A stretch of 64,000 nucleotides of DNA from NCBI GenBank assembly GCA_900552385.1, contig URZI01000007.1:33055-97054 (forward strand), given 5' to 3'. Under the pieces are notes generated by a model that made no database searches, was not told the origin of the DNA, and saw nothing but the letters and a program-made list of their open reading frames with translations. Below are positions 27,004 to 36,655 of this stretch, one piece after another. A program made the translations under genes and the position numbers. The stretch's first letter is position 1, and every line of letters starts with the position of its first letter. The stretch is from an uncultured Collinsella sp. (GTDB lineage Bacteria; Actinomycetota; Coriobacteriia; Coriobacteriales; Coriobacteriaceae).

Positions 27004-28365
27004 ATGGATACTGTTCTGAGCGTTCTCTCATCGGTCTTTTGGGGCCTGCTGATGCTTTCCGTCCTCGTGTTTTTGCACGAAGGCGGCCACTTTTTGGCGG
27101 CGCGTGTCTGCGGCGTCCGTGTGACCGAGTTCTTTTTGGGCCTGCCGTGCCGCTTTGACATCCATTACACGTCGCGTCGCATTGGAACCAAGTTTGGCGT
27201 GACCCCGCTGCTGCTGGGTGGCTACGCTGCCATCTGCGGTATGGATCCGACCGACGTCTCGTGCGCTGATCGCGTGCTCGCGGCTATCTATCGTCATGGT
27301 CGCGTGACCGTGGCCGACCTTGCCGCCGAGCTCGAGCTATCCGAGGAGGATGTGCTCGAGGCATGCGCCTTGCTCTTGGGTTGGGGCTCTATCGCGCCTT
27401 GGTATGAGGAAGGGGAGAAGCCCTCGCCGAGCTACTATCCCACCAAGTATCAGACGCTGCCGCGAGACGCGGCGGGTTACACCACCTTTGACGGCCGCCG
27501 ATTCGATCGAGAGCATGCGACTACCGAGGGCGATGTGTGGGAGCTGCCGTGCGGCGAAGCCGAGTTCCTTGCGCAAGAGCGTTCGCATACCTATCTGGGC
27601 CAGGGTTTTCTCAAGCGCGCCTTTATGCTGCTCGCGGGCATTCTCGTCAATATCCTGACGGGCTTTTTGCTGCTTATGAGCATCTACTCTATTGCGGGTG
27701 TCACCGTGCCGATGGATACCAACGTGATCGGTCAGGTTGACGAGGGGTCTATTGCCGCCAAGGCGGGTATCGAGGGCGGCGACGCGATCCTTTCGGTTGA
27801 CGGAGTATCGTGCTCTACCTGGATGGACGTTTACGATGCCATCGGCAAGGCCGCCGGTAAGGACGATATCGCCATTGAGTATGAGCGCGACGGCAAGCAG
27901 CATTCAACCTCGGTTGCGCTCAAAGAGGACGAGCGCCTAGGTGTGTATGCCTCTACGCAGGTGGTCCGTTTAGACCCCATCACGTCGGCTCGCCTTTCGT
28001 TCTCCTATGTCGTGCAGACAGCGGAGGGCGTGATGCGCCTGCTCCAGCCGCAGCATACGATGGAGATTCTCGATCAGTCTTCTTCGATCGTGGGCATTAG
28101 CGTTATGTCTTCACAGGCTGCTGCTGCCGGCCCTGCCACGTTCCTTTCGTTTGCCGCCCTCATTTCGTTCTCGCTTGGCTTTATGAACCTGCTGCCCATC
28201 CCACCACTCGATGGCGGCAAGCTGGTCATCGAGATCATTCAAAAGATTGCTGGCCGCGAGCTTCCGCTCAAGGTCCAGACGATTGTGAGCTATGTGGGCA
28301 TCGCGCTCTTTGCGCTGCTGTTTGTCTATATGCTTCGTTCCGACGTCCTTCGATTTATCCTGTAG
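27004..28365 (+). CDS. rseP: RseP-like site-2 zinc metalloprotease with a large insertion
   Basis: This intramembrane protease of family M50 is placed, as usual, between dxr and ispG. The 453-residue protein has the zinc motif HEGGH at residues 25-29 in the first membrane segment, a PDZ domain at about 240-320, and the second motif LLPIPPLDGG near residue 395, followed by a last membrane segment. After LLGGYAAICG the usual short loop is replaced by about 115 residues (about 82-198) that include a helix-turn-helix-like stretch (VTVADLAAELELSEEDVLEA). The ATG at 27004 is preferred; a TTG at 26989 abuts the AAGGA site. Substrate is unknown. Confidence 0.92.
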   Translation: MDTVLSVLSSVFWGLLMLSVLVFLHEGGHFLAARVCGVRVTEFFLGLPCRFDIHYTSRRIGTKFGVTPLLLGGYAAICGMDPTDVSCADRVLAAIYRHGRVTVADLAAELELSEEDVLEACALLLGWGSIAPWYEEGEKPSPSYYPTKYQTLPRDAAGYTTFDGRRFDREHATTEGDVWELPCGEAEFLAQERSHTYLGQGFLKRAFMLLAGILVNILTGFLLLMSIYSIAGVTVPMDTNVIGQVDEGSIAAKAGIEGGDAILSVDGVSCSTWMDVYDAIGKAAGKDDIAIEYERDGKQHSTSVALKEDERLGVYASTQVVRLDPITSARLSFSYVVQTAEGVMRLLQPQHTMEILDQSSSIVGISVMSSQAAAAGPATFLSFAALISFSLGFMNLLPIPPLDGGKLVIEIIQKIAGRELPLKVQTIVSYVGIALFALLFVYMLRSDVLRFIL

Positions 28366-28378
28366 GGGAGTGTTTGGA

Positions 28379-29461
28379 TTGTCTTTATCCCATCCTTTGC
28401 CTCGCGAGTTGACGCGCCCCGTGCATGTGGGCGGTGTGCAGATCGGTGGCGGCGCGCCGGTGGTGGTCCAATCCATGACCTGCACCGATACCGCTGATGC
28501 CCAGGCAACACTTGCGCAAGTGTGCGCGTTGGCGCAGGCTGGCTGCGATATCGTGCGTGTGAGCGTGCCCACTGAGGCCGCGCTTGAGGGTTTCCGCACC
28601 ATCTGTGCCGAGTCTCCGGTGCCAATCGTTGCCGATATCCACTTTAACCACAAGCTGGCCATTGGCGCTGTGGAGGCCGGTGCCGCCAAGCTCCGCATCA
28701 ATCCCGGCAACATTGGCGATTGGGCCAAGGTCGATGCCGTGATCGATGCCGCGGGCGCCGCTGGGTGCGCGATTCGCATTGGCGTGAACGCGGGCTCGCT
28801 TGAGCAGGATATCGCCGAGCGCGACGACCTCACGCAGCCCGAAAAGCTCGTGATGTCGAGCGAGCGTTTCGTCAAGCATTTTGAAGACCGCGGCTTTACG
28901 AACATTGTGCTTTCGGCCAAGGCCCATAGCGTGCAAACGACGCTCGATACCTATCGAGCCCTGTCGCGTGAGATTCCACACGTTCCGCTTCATCTGGGTG
29001 TGACGGAGGCGGGTACCAAGCTCCAGGGCACCATCAAGAGCTCTGTAGGCTTGGGTATCTTGCTTTCCGAAGGCATCGGTGACACCATGCGTGTGTCGCT
29101 CACGGCCGATCCGGTCGAGGAGCCGCCGGTCGCTTGGGGTATTCTGCAGTCGCTGGGCCTGCGCCGCCGTGGTCCCGAGATTGTCTCGTGCCCTACGTGC
29201 GCTCGCTGCCAGGTTAACCTTATTCCCATTGCCGAGGAGGTCACCGAGCGGCTTAAGAACTACTCCGCGCCGCTTTCGATCGCCGTTATGGGATGCGCGG
29301 TCAATGGCCCCGGCGAGGCCTCTGACGCCGACTTGGGCGTTGCCTGCGGACGAGGTCAGGGCCTGCTCTTTTCGCATGGCCAGATCATTGGTAAAGTAGC
29401 TGAGGATCAAATTGTCGACGCGCTGATGGCCGAGGTCGACAAACTTATTGAGGAGAAGTAA
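28379..29461 (+). CDS. ispG: 4-hydroxy-3-methylbut-2-enyl diphosphate synthase
   Basis: IspG (GcpE) is the [4Fe-4S] enzyme making HMBPP in the MEP pathway. The 360-residue protein has the TIM-barrel start (PVVVQSMTCTDTADAQATL) and the cluster cysteines in SCPTCARCQ and MGCAVNGPGEASDADLG. The TTG at 28379 is chosen because GGGGAG at 28365-28370 lies 8 nt upstream; an in-frame GTG at 28370 overlaps that site. Its TAA is immediately followed by the proS ATG. Confidence 0.96.
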   Translation: MSLSHPLPRELTRPVHVGGVQIGGGAPVVVQSMTCTDTADAQATLAQVCALAQAGCDIVRVSVPTEAALEGFRTICAESPVPIVADIHFNHKLAIGAVEAGAAKLRINPGNIGDWAKVDAVIDAAGAAGCAIRIGVNAGSLEQDIAERDDLTQPEKLVMSSERFVKHFEDRGFTNIVLSAKAHSVQTTLDTYRALSREIPHVPLHLGVTEAGTKLQGTIKSSVGLGILLSEGIGDTMRVSLTADPVEEPPVAWGILQSLGLRRRGPEIVSCPTCARCQVNLIPIAEEVTERLKNYSAPLSIAVMGCAVNGPGEASDADLGVACGRGQGLLFSHGQIIGKVAEDQIVDALMAEVDKLIEEK

Positions 29462-31183
<1,722 letters not shown>

Positions 31184-31213
31184 TCGACGATTTCGCTTGT
31201 AGTTCGATATACG

Positions 31214-31263
31214 GGACGGCCCCGCATTTCTCCAGATCGGGGAGATGCGGGGCCGTCCTTTTA
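31214..31263 (+). terminator. Terminator of the pyrH-proS operon
   Basis: A perfect 14 bp stem, GGACGGCCCCGCAT (31214-31227) with ATGCGGGGCCGTCC (31245-31258), with further inner pairing, followed by TTTTA. Confidence 0.93.
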
Positions 31264-31285
31264 TCTTGTGGCATCCTCGATATCT

Positions 31286-31329
31286 AAAAGGAAAACCCCA
31301 CAGCCCATGCGAGCTGCGGGGTTTTCCTT
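31286..31329 (-). terminator. Terminator of the phosphotransferase-fold gene
   Basis: AAGGAAAACCCCACAGC (31288-31304) pairs with GCTGCGGGGTTTTCCTT (31313-31329) with a single mismatch. Read on the minus strand it ends in CCTTTTAG, so it serves the minus-strand gene ending at 31361. Confidence 0.85.
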
Positions 31330-31360
31330 GTGCCTCCGATGCGAAATAATCGCTCAGATA

Positions 31361-32125
31361 TTACTGATAATCGACGACGTCGATCCAGTTCTTCAGGAAC
31401 TCATCGTTCACGTTGCGCTTACGAGCGAGCTCGGAAGCGGCGACGATGCTCGTCCACTGACGCACGACCTGCATGGGCATGTCGGCGCGGTCGCAGTAGA
31501 GCTCCAGGTAGGCCTCAGCCTGATCCTTGCTGTTGAGGGCAAAGAGCAGGTAGGTGGTGGCAACGTCGGCAGCAGGGGAGCCCTGGGTGGCGTGTGCCCA
31601 GTCGCACACATAGAGCTGGCCGTCGTCGCCGACGATGACGTTGGAGGGGTTGAAGTCGCCGTGGCAGACCTTGAACTCCTTGGTCATGCCGTCCAGACGC
31701 TCCTGAAGGTTGTAGCGCGTGGTGGCATTGAGCTGATCAAGGCTGTCGATCATGCGGGCGAACTTGTCGCGCTGACGGTTGAGCAGCGGGGAGGTGTAGC
31801 CGTGGATCTCGATCTGGAGGTCGACGAACATCTCGAGGTACTCACCAAAGCGCTGGGGCTCGGCAGTCATCTTCTCGGCAAGGGTGGTGCCCGGAACCTT
31901 CTCGGTCACGAGCGCCCAGCCGTTGGCGTTCTCGAGCTGGGAAACCTCGAGAGCCTTGGGGCTGCGGATGCCGCACTCATTGATGCGGGCAAGATTCAAA
32001 GCCTCGTTGAACACGTCGGAGACAGGCTTGGTCTCGTTAAAGACCTTGACGATCTTGTCGCCCAGGTCGTAAACGACCTTGTTGCCACGGCGGACGAGCT
32101 CGGTCTTGGAATCGGGTAGCAGCAT
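31361..32125 (-). CDS. Aminoglycoside/choline phosphotransferase-fold protein
   Basis: This 254-residue protein belongs to the APH/choline-kinase-like family. The catalytic loop is CHGDFNPSNVIV, with the Asp and Asn in place, and the metal-binding Asp is in YVCDWAHATQG, followed by DVATTYLLF. A short N-terminal lobe (KVVYDLGDKIVKVF) carries a probable ATP-binding lysine. The substrate cannot be told; resistance should not be assumed. The ATG at 32125 has AAAGGA 7 nt upstream. It lies downstream of adhE on the same strand, with its own terminator. Confidence 0.85.
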   Translation of the reverse strand: MLLPDSKTELVRRGNKVVYDLGDKIVKVFNETKPVSDVFNEALNLARINECGIRSPKALEVSQLENANGWALVTEKVPGTTLAEKMTAEPQRFGEYLEMFVDLQIEIHGYTSPLLNRQRDKFARMIDSLDQLNATTRYNLQERLDGMTKEFKVCHGDFNPSNVIVGDDGQLYVCDWAHATQGSPAADVATTYLLFALNSKDQAEAYLELYCDRADMPMQVVRQWTSIVAASELARKRNVNDEFLKNWIDVVDYQ

Positions 32126-32157
32126 GGTTGCATCCTTTCAACGATGCGATAGAAGCG

Positions 32158-32196
32158 ACGGCGGGGGTGTGTGAAACACCCGTGCACCCCCGCCGT
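32158..32196 (-). terminator. GC-rich hairpin between adhE and the downstream gene
   Basis: ACGGCGGGGGTG (32158-32169) pairs perfectly with CACCCCCGCCGT (32185-32196). Read on the minus strand it lies 17 nt after the adhE stop, but the T-run precedes rather than follows the stem, so it is an imperfect intrinsic terminator. It may instead be an mRNA 3'-end stabiliser. Confidence 0.5.
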
Positions 32197-32213
32197 TAAA
32201 AACCGTGCTAAAA

Positions 32214-34862
32214 CTAGCAGACGGCGTAATCCTGGGGCTCGCGGCCGTAGTAGGCGTCCAGGTAGAGCTCCTTGATCTCGCTCATGAGCGGGTAGCGCGG
32301 GTTAGCGCCGGTGCACTGGTCGTTGAATGCCTGCTCGGTCATTTCGTCGAGGGTGTCGAGGAAGTACTGCTCGTCAACACCGTAGTCGGCGATGGTCTTC
32401 TTGACGCCGATGAAGTCCTTGAGCTCTTCGAGCTTCGTGATGAAGTTCTCGAAGACCTCCTTGTCGTCCTTGCCCTCGATGCCGCAGTACTTGGCCATCT
32501 CGGCGTAGTTGTGCAGCGCGTTGGGGTAAGGATACTGGGAGAAGGTACCCATCTTGACGGGAGCCTCGGCGGCGTTGTAGCGCATGACGCGGGTCAGGAT
32601 GACAGCGTTTGCGAGGCCGTGGGGCAGGTGATGGAAAGCGCCGAGCTTGTGGGCCATGGAGTGGTTGAGGCCCAGGAAGGCGTTGGCGAAGGCCATACCG
32701 GCCATGCAGGAGGCGTTGTGCATCTCCTCGCGGGCGTGCGGGTCCTTGGCGCCGTTCGTGAAGCTGGAGGGCAGGTTCTCGAAGACGAGCTTGGCAGCGC
32801 GCTCGGAGAGGCCCTTGGTGTAGTCGGAAGCCATGATGGAGACGTAGGACTCGATGGCGTGGGTCATGACGTCGATGCCGGAGGCAGCGGTCAGGCCGCG
32901 CGGGGCGGTCATGCAGTTGTCGGCGTCGACGATAGCCATGTTGGGGAGCAGCGCGTAGTCGGCGAGCGGCCACTTGATGCCGGTCTCCTTGTCGGTGATG
33001 ATGGCGAACGGCGTGCACTCGGAGCCGGTACCCGAAGAGGTCGGGACGGCGACGAAGTAGGCCTTCTTGCCCATCTCGGGGAAGGTGAAGATACGCTTGC
33101 GGATGTCCATGAAGTCCATGGCCATGTCCTCAAACTTGCACTCGGGGTGCTCGTACATCATCCACATGATCTTGCCGGCGTCCATAGCGGAGCCACCGCC
33201 GACGGCGATGATGACGTCCGGCTCAAAGAGAGCCATCTGCTTGGCGCCGCGACGTGCGCACTGCAGCGACGGATCGGGCTCGACGTCGTAGAAGGAGTCG
33301 TGGGCGATGCCCATCTCGTCGAGCTTGGCCTCGATGGCGCGGGTGTTGCCATTCTTGAAGAGGAACTGGTCGGTGACGATGAAGGCGCGCTTCTTGCCCA
33401 TGACGTTGCCAAGCTCGTCGAGGGCGACGGGCGTGGAACCCTTCTTGAAGTAGACCTTCTCGGGAGCGCGGAACCAAAGCATGTTCTCACGGCGCTCGGC
33501 CACAGTCTTAACGTTGATCAAGTGCTTCACCCCAACGTTCTCGGAGACGGAGTTGCCGCCCCAGGAGCCGCAGCCCAGGGTCAGAGACGGCTTCATGCCA
33601 AAGTTGTACAGGTCACCGATGCCGCCGTGCGAGGACGGGGTGTTGATGACGATACGGCAGGCCTTCATGACGTGCTCGAACAGGCTGATCTTCTCGGCCT
33701 GGGCGGGGTGCACGTACAGAGAGGCGGTGTGGCCCGGGCCACCGGCGAGCACCAGGTGCTCGGCCTTGTCGACGGCCTCCTGGAAGTCCTTGGCGTGGTA
33801 CATGGCCAGGACCGGGGAGAGCTTCTCGTGGGAGAACTCCTCCTTGGCGGGGTCGGTGGAGGTGACCTCGGCGATCAGGATCTTGGTCTTGGCGGGAACC
33901 TCGATGCCGGCGAGCTCGGCGATCTTGGCGGCAGCCATGCCGGGGATGCGGTGATCGAGAGCGCCGTTCTTGAACATGGCGGCACGCAGGGCCTCCATCT
34001 CGGCACCCTGCTTGACGAAGTAGCAGCCGCGCTTCTGGAACTCGGCCTTAACCTGGTCATAGATGCTGTCGATGACGGTCACGGACTGCTCGGAAGCGCA
34101 GATCATGCCGTTGTCGAAGGTCTTGGAGTGGATGATGGAGTTGACGGCGAGCAGCACGTCGGCGGTGTCGTCGATGACGACCGGGGTGTTACCGGCGCCA
34201 ACGCCCAGGGCGGGCTTGCCCGAGGAGTAAGCGGCCTTGACCATGCCCGGGCCACCGGTGGCGAGGATGATGTCGACGTCGCGCATGACCATGTTGGTCA
34301 GCTCGATGGAGGGGACATCGACCCAGCCGATGATGCCCTCGGGGGCGCCGGCCTTGACGGCAGCGTCAAGCACGAGCTTGGCGGCGGCGATGGTGCACTT
34401 GGCGGCAGCCGGGTGCGGGGAGATGATGATGGCGTTGCGGGTCTTCAGGCAGATCAACGTCTTGAAGATCGCGGTGGAGGTGGGGTTGGTCGTCGGGATG
34501 ACGGCGCCCACGATGCCGATGGGCTCGGCGATCTTGGTGATGCCGTAAGCCTCGTCGCGCTCCAGGACACCACAGGTCTTGGTGTTCTTGTAAGCGTTGT
34601 AGATGTACTCTGCGGCGTAGTGGTTCTTGATGACCTTGTCCTCAAGAACGCCGCGGCCGGTCTCCTCGATGGCCATCTTCGCCAACGGGATACGAGCCTT
34701 GTTGGCGGCCATGGCGGCCTCATAGAAGATCTTGTCGACCTGCTCCTGCGTGTACGTAGCAAAAAGCGCCTGGGCCTCTCGCATCTGAGCGAGCTTAGCC
34801 TCAAGCGCCTCTACGTTGTCCACAATTGCGGGAGTAGTGTTTTCCGGTGACTTTTTCACCAT
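32214..34862 (-). CDS. adhE: Bifunctional acetaldehyde-CoA/alcohol dehydrogenase
   Basis: AdhE reduces acetyl-CoA to ethanol in two NADH-dependent steps and re-oxidises NADH during fermentation. The 882-residue protein has an N-terminal aldehyde dehydrogenase domain with the catalytic Cys in NGMICASEQSV, a linker, and a C-terminal iron-dependent alcohol dehydrogenase with FGCGSWGGNS upstream, the GGGSAMDAGK nucleotide site and metal-binding HKLGAFHHLPHGLANA. Length matches the fused enzyme. It is monocistronic or read with the gene at 31361. The ATG has AAGGAG on the minus strand about 5 nt upstream. Confidence 0.98.
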   Translation of the reverse strand: MVKKSPENTTPAIVDNVEALEAKLAQMREAQALFATYTQEQVDKIFYEAAMAANKARIPLAKMAIEETGRGVLEDKVIKNHYAAEYIYNAYKNTKTCGVLERDEAYGITKIAEPIGIVGAVIPTTNPTSTAIFKTLICLKTRNAIIISPHPAAAKCTIAAAKLVLDAAVKAGAPEGIIGWVDVPSIELTNMVMRDVDIILATGGPGMVKAAYSSGKPALGVGAGNTPVVIDDTADVLLAVNSIIHSKTFDNGMICASEQSVTVIDSIYDQVKAEFQKRGCYFVKQGAEMEALRAAMFKNGALDHRIPGMAAAKIAELAGIEVPAKTKILIAEVTSTDPAKEEFSHEKLSPVLAMYHAKDFQEAVDKAEHLVLAGGPGHTASLYVHPAQAEKISLFEHVMKACRIVINTPSSHGGIGDLYNFGMKPSLTLGCGSWGGNSVSENVGVKHLINVKTVAERRENMLWFRAPEKVYFKKGSTPVALDELGNVMGKKRAFIVTDQFLFKNGNTRAIEAKLDEMGIAHDSFYDVEPDPSLQCARRGAKQMALFEPDVIIAVGGGSAMDAGKIMWMMYEHPECKFEDMAMDFMDIRKRIFTFPEMGKKAYFVAVPTSSGTGSECTPFAIITDKETGIKWPLADYALLPNMAIVDADNCMTAPRGLTAASGIDVMTHAIESYVSIMASDYTKGLSERAAKLVFENLPSSFTNGAKDPHAREEMHNASCMAGMAFANAFLGLNHSMAHKLGAFHHLPHGLANAVILTRVMRYNAAEAPVKMGTFSQYPYPNALHNYAEMAKYCGIEGKDDKEVFENFITKLEELKDFIGVKKTIADYGVDEQYFLDTLDEMTEQAFNDQCTGANPRYPLMSEIKELYLDAYYGREPQDYAVC

Positions 34863-34902
34863 TTGTGTCTCCTTGCGATCGGAGATTTACCCTACGCCTT
34901 GC

Positions 34903-34911
34903 ATGATAGCA
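34903..34911 (-). promoter_or_regulatory. Extended -10 promoter of adhE
   Basis: Read on the minus strand, TG-C-TATCAT lies 40 nt before the adhE ATG. No good -35 hexamer is seen. No sequence resembling a Rex operator was found around it. Confidence 0.65.
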
Positions 34912-34955
34912 AGAAATTATTCGGTGAACGGTAAGATTCCCGTAAAAGGCACACT

Positions 34956-34983
34956 AAAACGCTTCAATAAAATGAAGCGTTTT
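34956..34983. promoter_or_regulatory. Perfect inverted repeat upstream of adhE
   Basis: AAAACGCTTCA and TGAAGCGTTTT form an 11 bp perfect inverted repeat with a 6 nt spacer, centred about 60 bp upstream of the adhE -10 box. The spacing would suit an activator or operator site; a hairpin function is also possible, since no gene ends here. Confidence 0.5.
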
Positions 34984-35018
34984 AACTAGAACTATCTGCC
35001 CGCTGCATCTCCCCGCTT

Positions 35019-35066
35019 ATTGGGGACAGACTTACATGAGTGCTTTCACTCATTTGGGACAGACAT
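35019..35066 (+). repeat. Left 48 bp REP-type inverted repeat
   Basis: It begins ATTGGGGACAGACTTACATG, contains a perfect 7 bp stem (ATGAGTG/CACTCAT) with a 4 nt loop, and ends in a second copy, TTGGGACAGACAT. It matches the reverse complement of 36013-36060 except at two positions. Confidence 0.92.
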
Positions 35067-35194
35067 CGTTTTGCCATTTTGCCGTTCTGGGCCTGTTATT
35101 GCCGCTTATTGGATATAAATAGGTTGCAGGCTCAGCATTTCGCGTTGCTTCTCTCCTTTTAGGTGTTGCCTGAACAGTTTTGAAAGGAGAGATT

Positions 35195-35971
35195 ATGCCC
35201 CGATGCGCCCGCCCCGTTTCGATCACCGGCTATTACCACTTCTTTGACCGCGGCAACTCCAAACAGATTATTTTTGAAGATGACTCCGACCGTTATCGTT
35301 TCTTATCGGATATCTCGGACAGGTTTGCGCGCCATGAAGTGGCGGTGTTGGCTTGGTGCCTTATGGACAATCACTTCCATTTGATGGTTGATGACCCATT
35401 TGACAACCTTTCAAAGGCAATGCAGTGCGCGCTGACGGCATATGCTAAGTATTTCAATGGAAAAACGGGGAGAACGGGACATCTGTTTGACAATCGCTAT
35501 TCGCGGGTCGCGGTTGAGTCGGACACGCAGGCGGTGCAGCTGCTCGACTATATTCATCTCAATCCCGTGAAGGGTGCGCTTGACTCGCTCGATGCGTACC
35601 GCTGGTCAAGCTATAAGGCGTATCAGCTGGGCTATGATCCCTTTGACATCTGTGATGCGGCCCCTATGCTCGATATTGTCGGTGGCTCCCGTTGCTATTG
35701 TGAGCATCTCGAGGAAGTTGCCGGGCGCATCTGGTCAATGGAGGTTCTTCCACGCCGGCGGATCCCCGATGAGGAGGCCCTTTCCGTTGCGCACGAAGTC
35801 CTGCCGAGCATAGATCCTGCGCTGCTCAAGGCCCTGCCGCGACTCGAGCGTGATGCGTGTCTGCTGAGGCTCAGGCGGGCGCATCTCACGGTCAAGCAAA
35901 TTGCCCGTATCACCGGCATCGGCGCTACAAGCGTGACCAAGGCAACTGCAGGCTGGAAGGATGCTGCGTGA
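35195..35971 (+). CDS. tnpA_REP: REP-associated tyrosine transposase (RAYT, Y1 family)
   Basis: The 258-residue protein is an HUH-superfamily single-strand transposase/nickase. The N-terminal YYHFFDRGN and the metal-binding HFH in LMDNHFHLMV are intact, and the catalytic tyrosine is expected in LLDYIHLNPVKGAL. A C-terminal helix-turn-helix-like stretch (LTVKQIARITGIGATSVTK) follows. The ATG at 35195 is 3 nt after AAAGGAGAG. The inverted repeats on both sides are its likely recognition sequences. RAYTs are usually single-copy and thought to be domesticated. Confidence 0.93.
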   Translation: MPRCARPVSITGYYHFFDRGNSKQIIFEDDSDRYRFLSDISDRFARHEVAVLAWCLMDNHFHLMVDDPFDNLSKAMQCALTAYAKYFNGKTGRTGHLFDNRYSRVAVESDTQAVQLLDYIHLNPVKGALDSLDAYRWSSYKAYQLGYDPFDICDAAPMLDIVGGSRCYCEHLEEVAGRIWSMEVLPRRRIPDEEALSVAHEVLPSIDPALLKALPRLERDACLLRLRRAHLTVKQIARITGIGATSVTKATAGWKDAA

Positions 35972-36012
35972 GGCAGGGGCCGGAGCCAGTCAGTGCGTCG
36001 CATGCGTGCTTC

Positions 36013-36060
36013 ATGTCTGTCCCCAATGCGTGAAAGCACTCATGTAAGTCTGTCCCCAAT
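36013..36060 (-). repeat. Right 48 bp REP-type inverted repeat
   Basis: This is the reverse complement of the left repeat at 46 of 48 positions. One of the two differences weakens the small internal hairpin and the other restores a GGGG in the inner GGGGACAGAC copy, so the two ends have diverged slightly. It starts 41 nt after the RAYT stop. Confidence 0.92.
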
Positions 36061-36065
36061 GAGTG

Positions 36066-36098
36066 CAAAAAGGAACCCTCCGTAGGGGAGGGCTCCTT
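36066..36098 (-). terminator. Terminator of rpmB
   Basis: AAGGA-CCCTCC (36070-36081) pairs with GGAGGG-TCCTT (36087-36098) around a GTAG-containing loop with one mismatch. Read on the minus strand it is followed by TTTTT, 70 nt after the rpmB stop. Confidence 0.85.
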
Positions 36099-36167
36099 TG
36101 GTAAGTTCTATGTGAACGCGAGGTCTTTGACCCGGAGAGTCCGAGGTACTTGTTGGTAAGACCTTAT

Positions 36168-36356
36168 TTAGGAGCGCGCAACCTTGCCAGACTTGAGGCA
36201 GGTGGAGCAAACGTTCATCTTGCGACGGTGACCATCGACGACGACGTAGACGCGCTGGATGTTGGGGCGGAACTTACGGTTGGTGACGCGGTGAGAGTGG
36301 CTGATGGAGCGACCGGCAACGGGGTGCTTACCGCAAACTTCGCAAACTTTGGACAT
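36168..36356 (-). CDS. rpmB: 50S ribosomal protein L28
   Basis: L28 is a small 50S protein. The 62-residue product (MSKVCEVCGKHPVAGRSISH at its start) has two Cys-x-x-Cys pairs (CEVC, CSTC), making it the zinc-binding form. The CAT at 36354-36356 is chosen as start because AAGGAGGG lies 6 nt upstream on the minus strand; longer frames lack one. It is transcribed alone, with a promoter at 36411-36419 and terminator at 36066-36098. Confidence 0.96.
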   Translation of the reverse strand: MSKVCEVCGKHPVAGRSISHSHRVTNRKFRPNIQRVYVVVDGHRRKMNVCSTCLKSGKVARS

Positions 36357-36410
36357 AACTGACCCTCCTTGGGCGACAAACGAACATGTCGCGTTAACAA
36401 ACAAGCCTGA

Positions 36411-36419
36411 ACTATAGCA
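36411..36419 (-). promoter_or_regulatory. Extended -10 promoter of rpmB
   Basis: On the minus strand TG-C-TATAGT lies 54 nt before the rpmB ATG. There is no clear -35 element. Confidence 0.65.
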
Positions 36420-36655
36420 CAGAAGTCGCTCCCTGTGCGTAATCTACACAGAGATATTCCTCTTTTGGCGATAGTGCCCACGCCACGGCCCTGGACGTAG
36501 ATCCGATTTGCGTGCAGCAGAGGGGATTATGCCAGCTCGTGCGTGCGTTTTCAAGCTCGTCCCACAAATATATATAGGTTTATGGAGCATTGGGCTCCGT
36601 TTACGGATTGCTCTGTATTTATGCTCGCAATTACGCTCTAGGTTGGCTACACTAT
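36420..36655. other. Intergenic stretch between rpmB and the pyrR leader
   Basis: No reading frame with a ribosome-binding site and no RNA gene is evident. An AT-rich patch (AATATATATAGG, about 36566-36577) is followed by a small GGAGC/GCTCC hairpin. TACACT at 36648-36653 could be the -10 box of the pyrR operon, but no firm -35 was found. Confidence 0.5.

Larger units (their letters stand above)
35019..36060. mobile_element. REP/RAYT unit bounded by 48 bp inverted repeats
   Basis: A 1,042 bp segment is bounded by 48 bp inverted repeats that match at 46 of 48 positions and encloses one gene for a REP-associated tyrosine transposase. Each end carries two GGGGACAGAC-like copies around a small hairpin (ATGAGTG-CTTT-CACTCAT). 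This is the layout described for RAYT genes with their own REP sequences. No target duplication was seen at the outer edges. The segment separates adhE from rpmB. Confidence 0.85.

Noticed and set aside
31361..32125. Antibiotic-resistance call for the phosphotransferase-fold protein
   Set aside because: The fold motifs are shared by choline kinases and many uncharacterised kinases; nothing ties it to aminoglycosides, and its setting is chromosomal housekeeping.
32205..34850. Open frame of about 880 codons on the plus strand opposite adhE
   Set aside because: adhE is certain on the minus strand. The opposite frame is rich in Gly, Val, Leu and Asp without recognisable domains, a codon-bias shadow.
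35000..36070. Target-site duplication around the REP/RAYT unit
   Set aside because: The bases just outside the two 48 bp repeats do not match, and REP units are not expected to duplicate targets.
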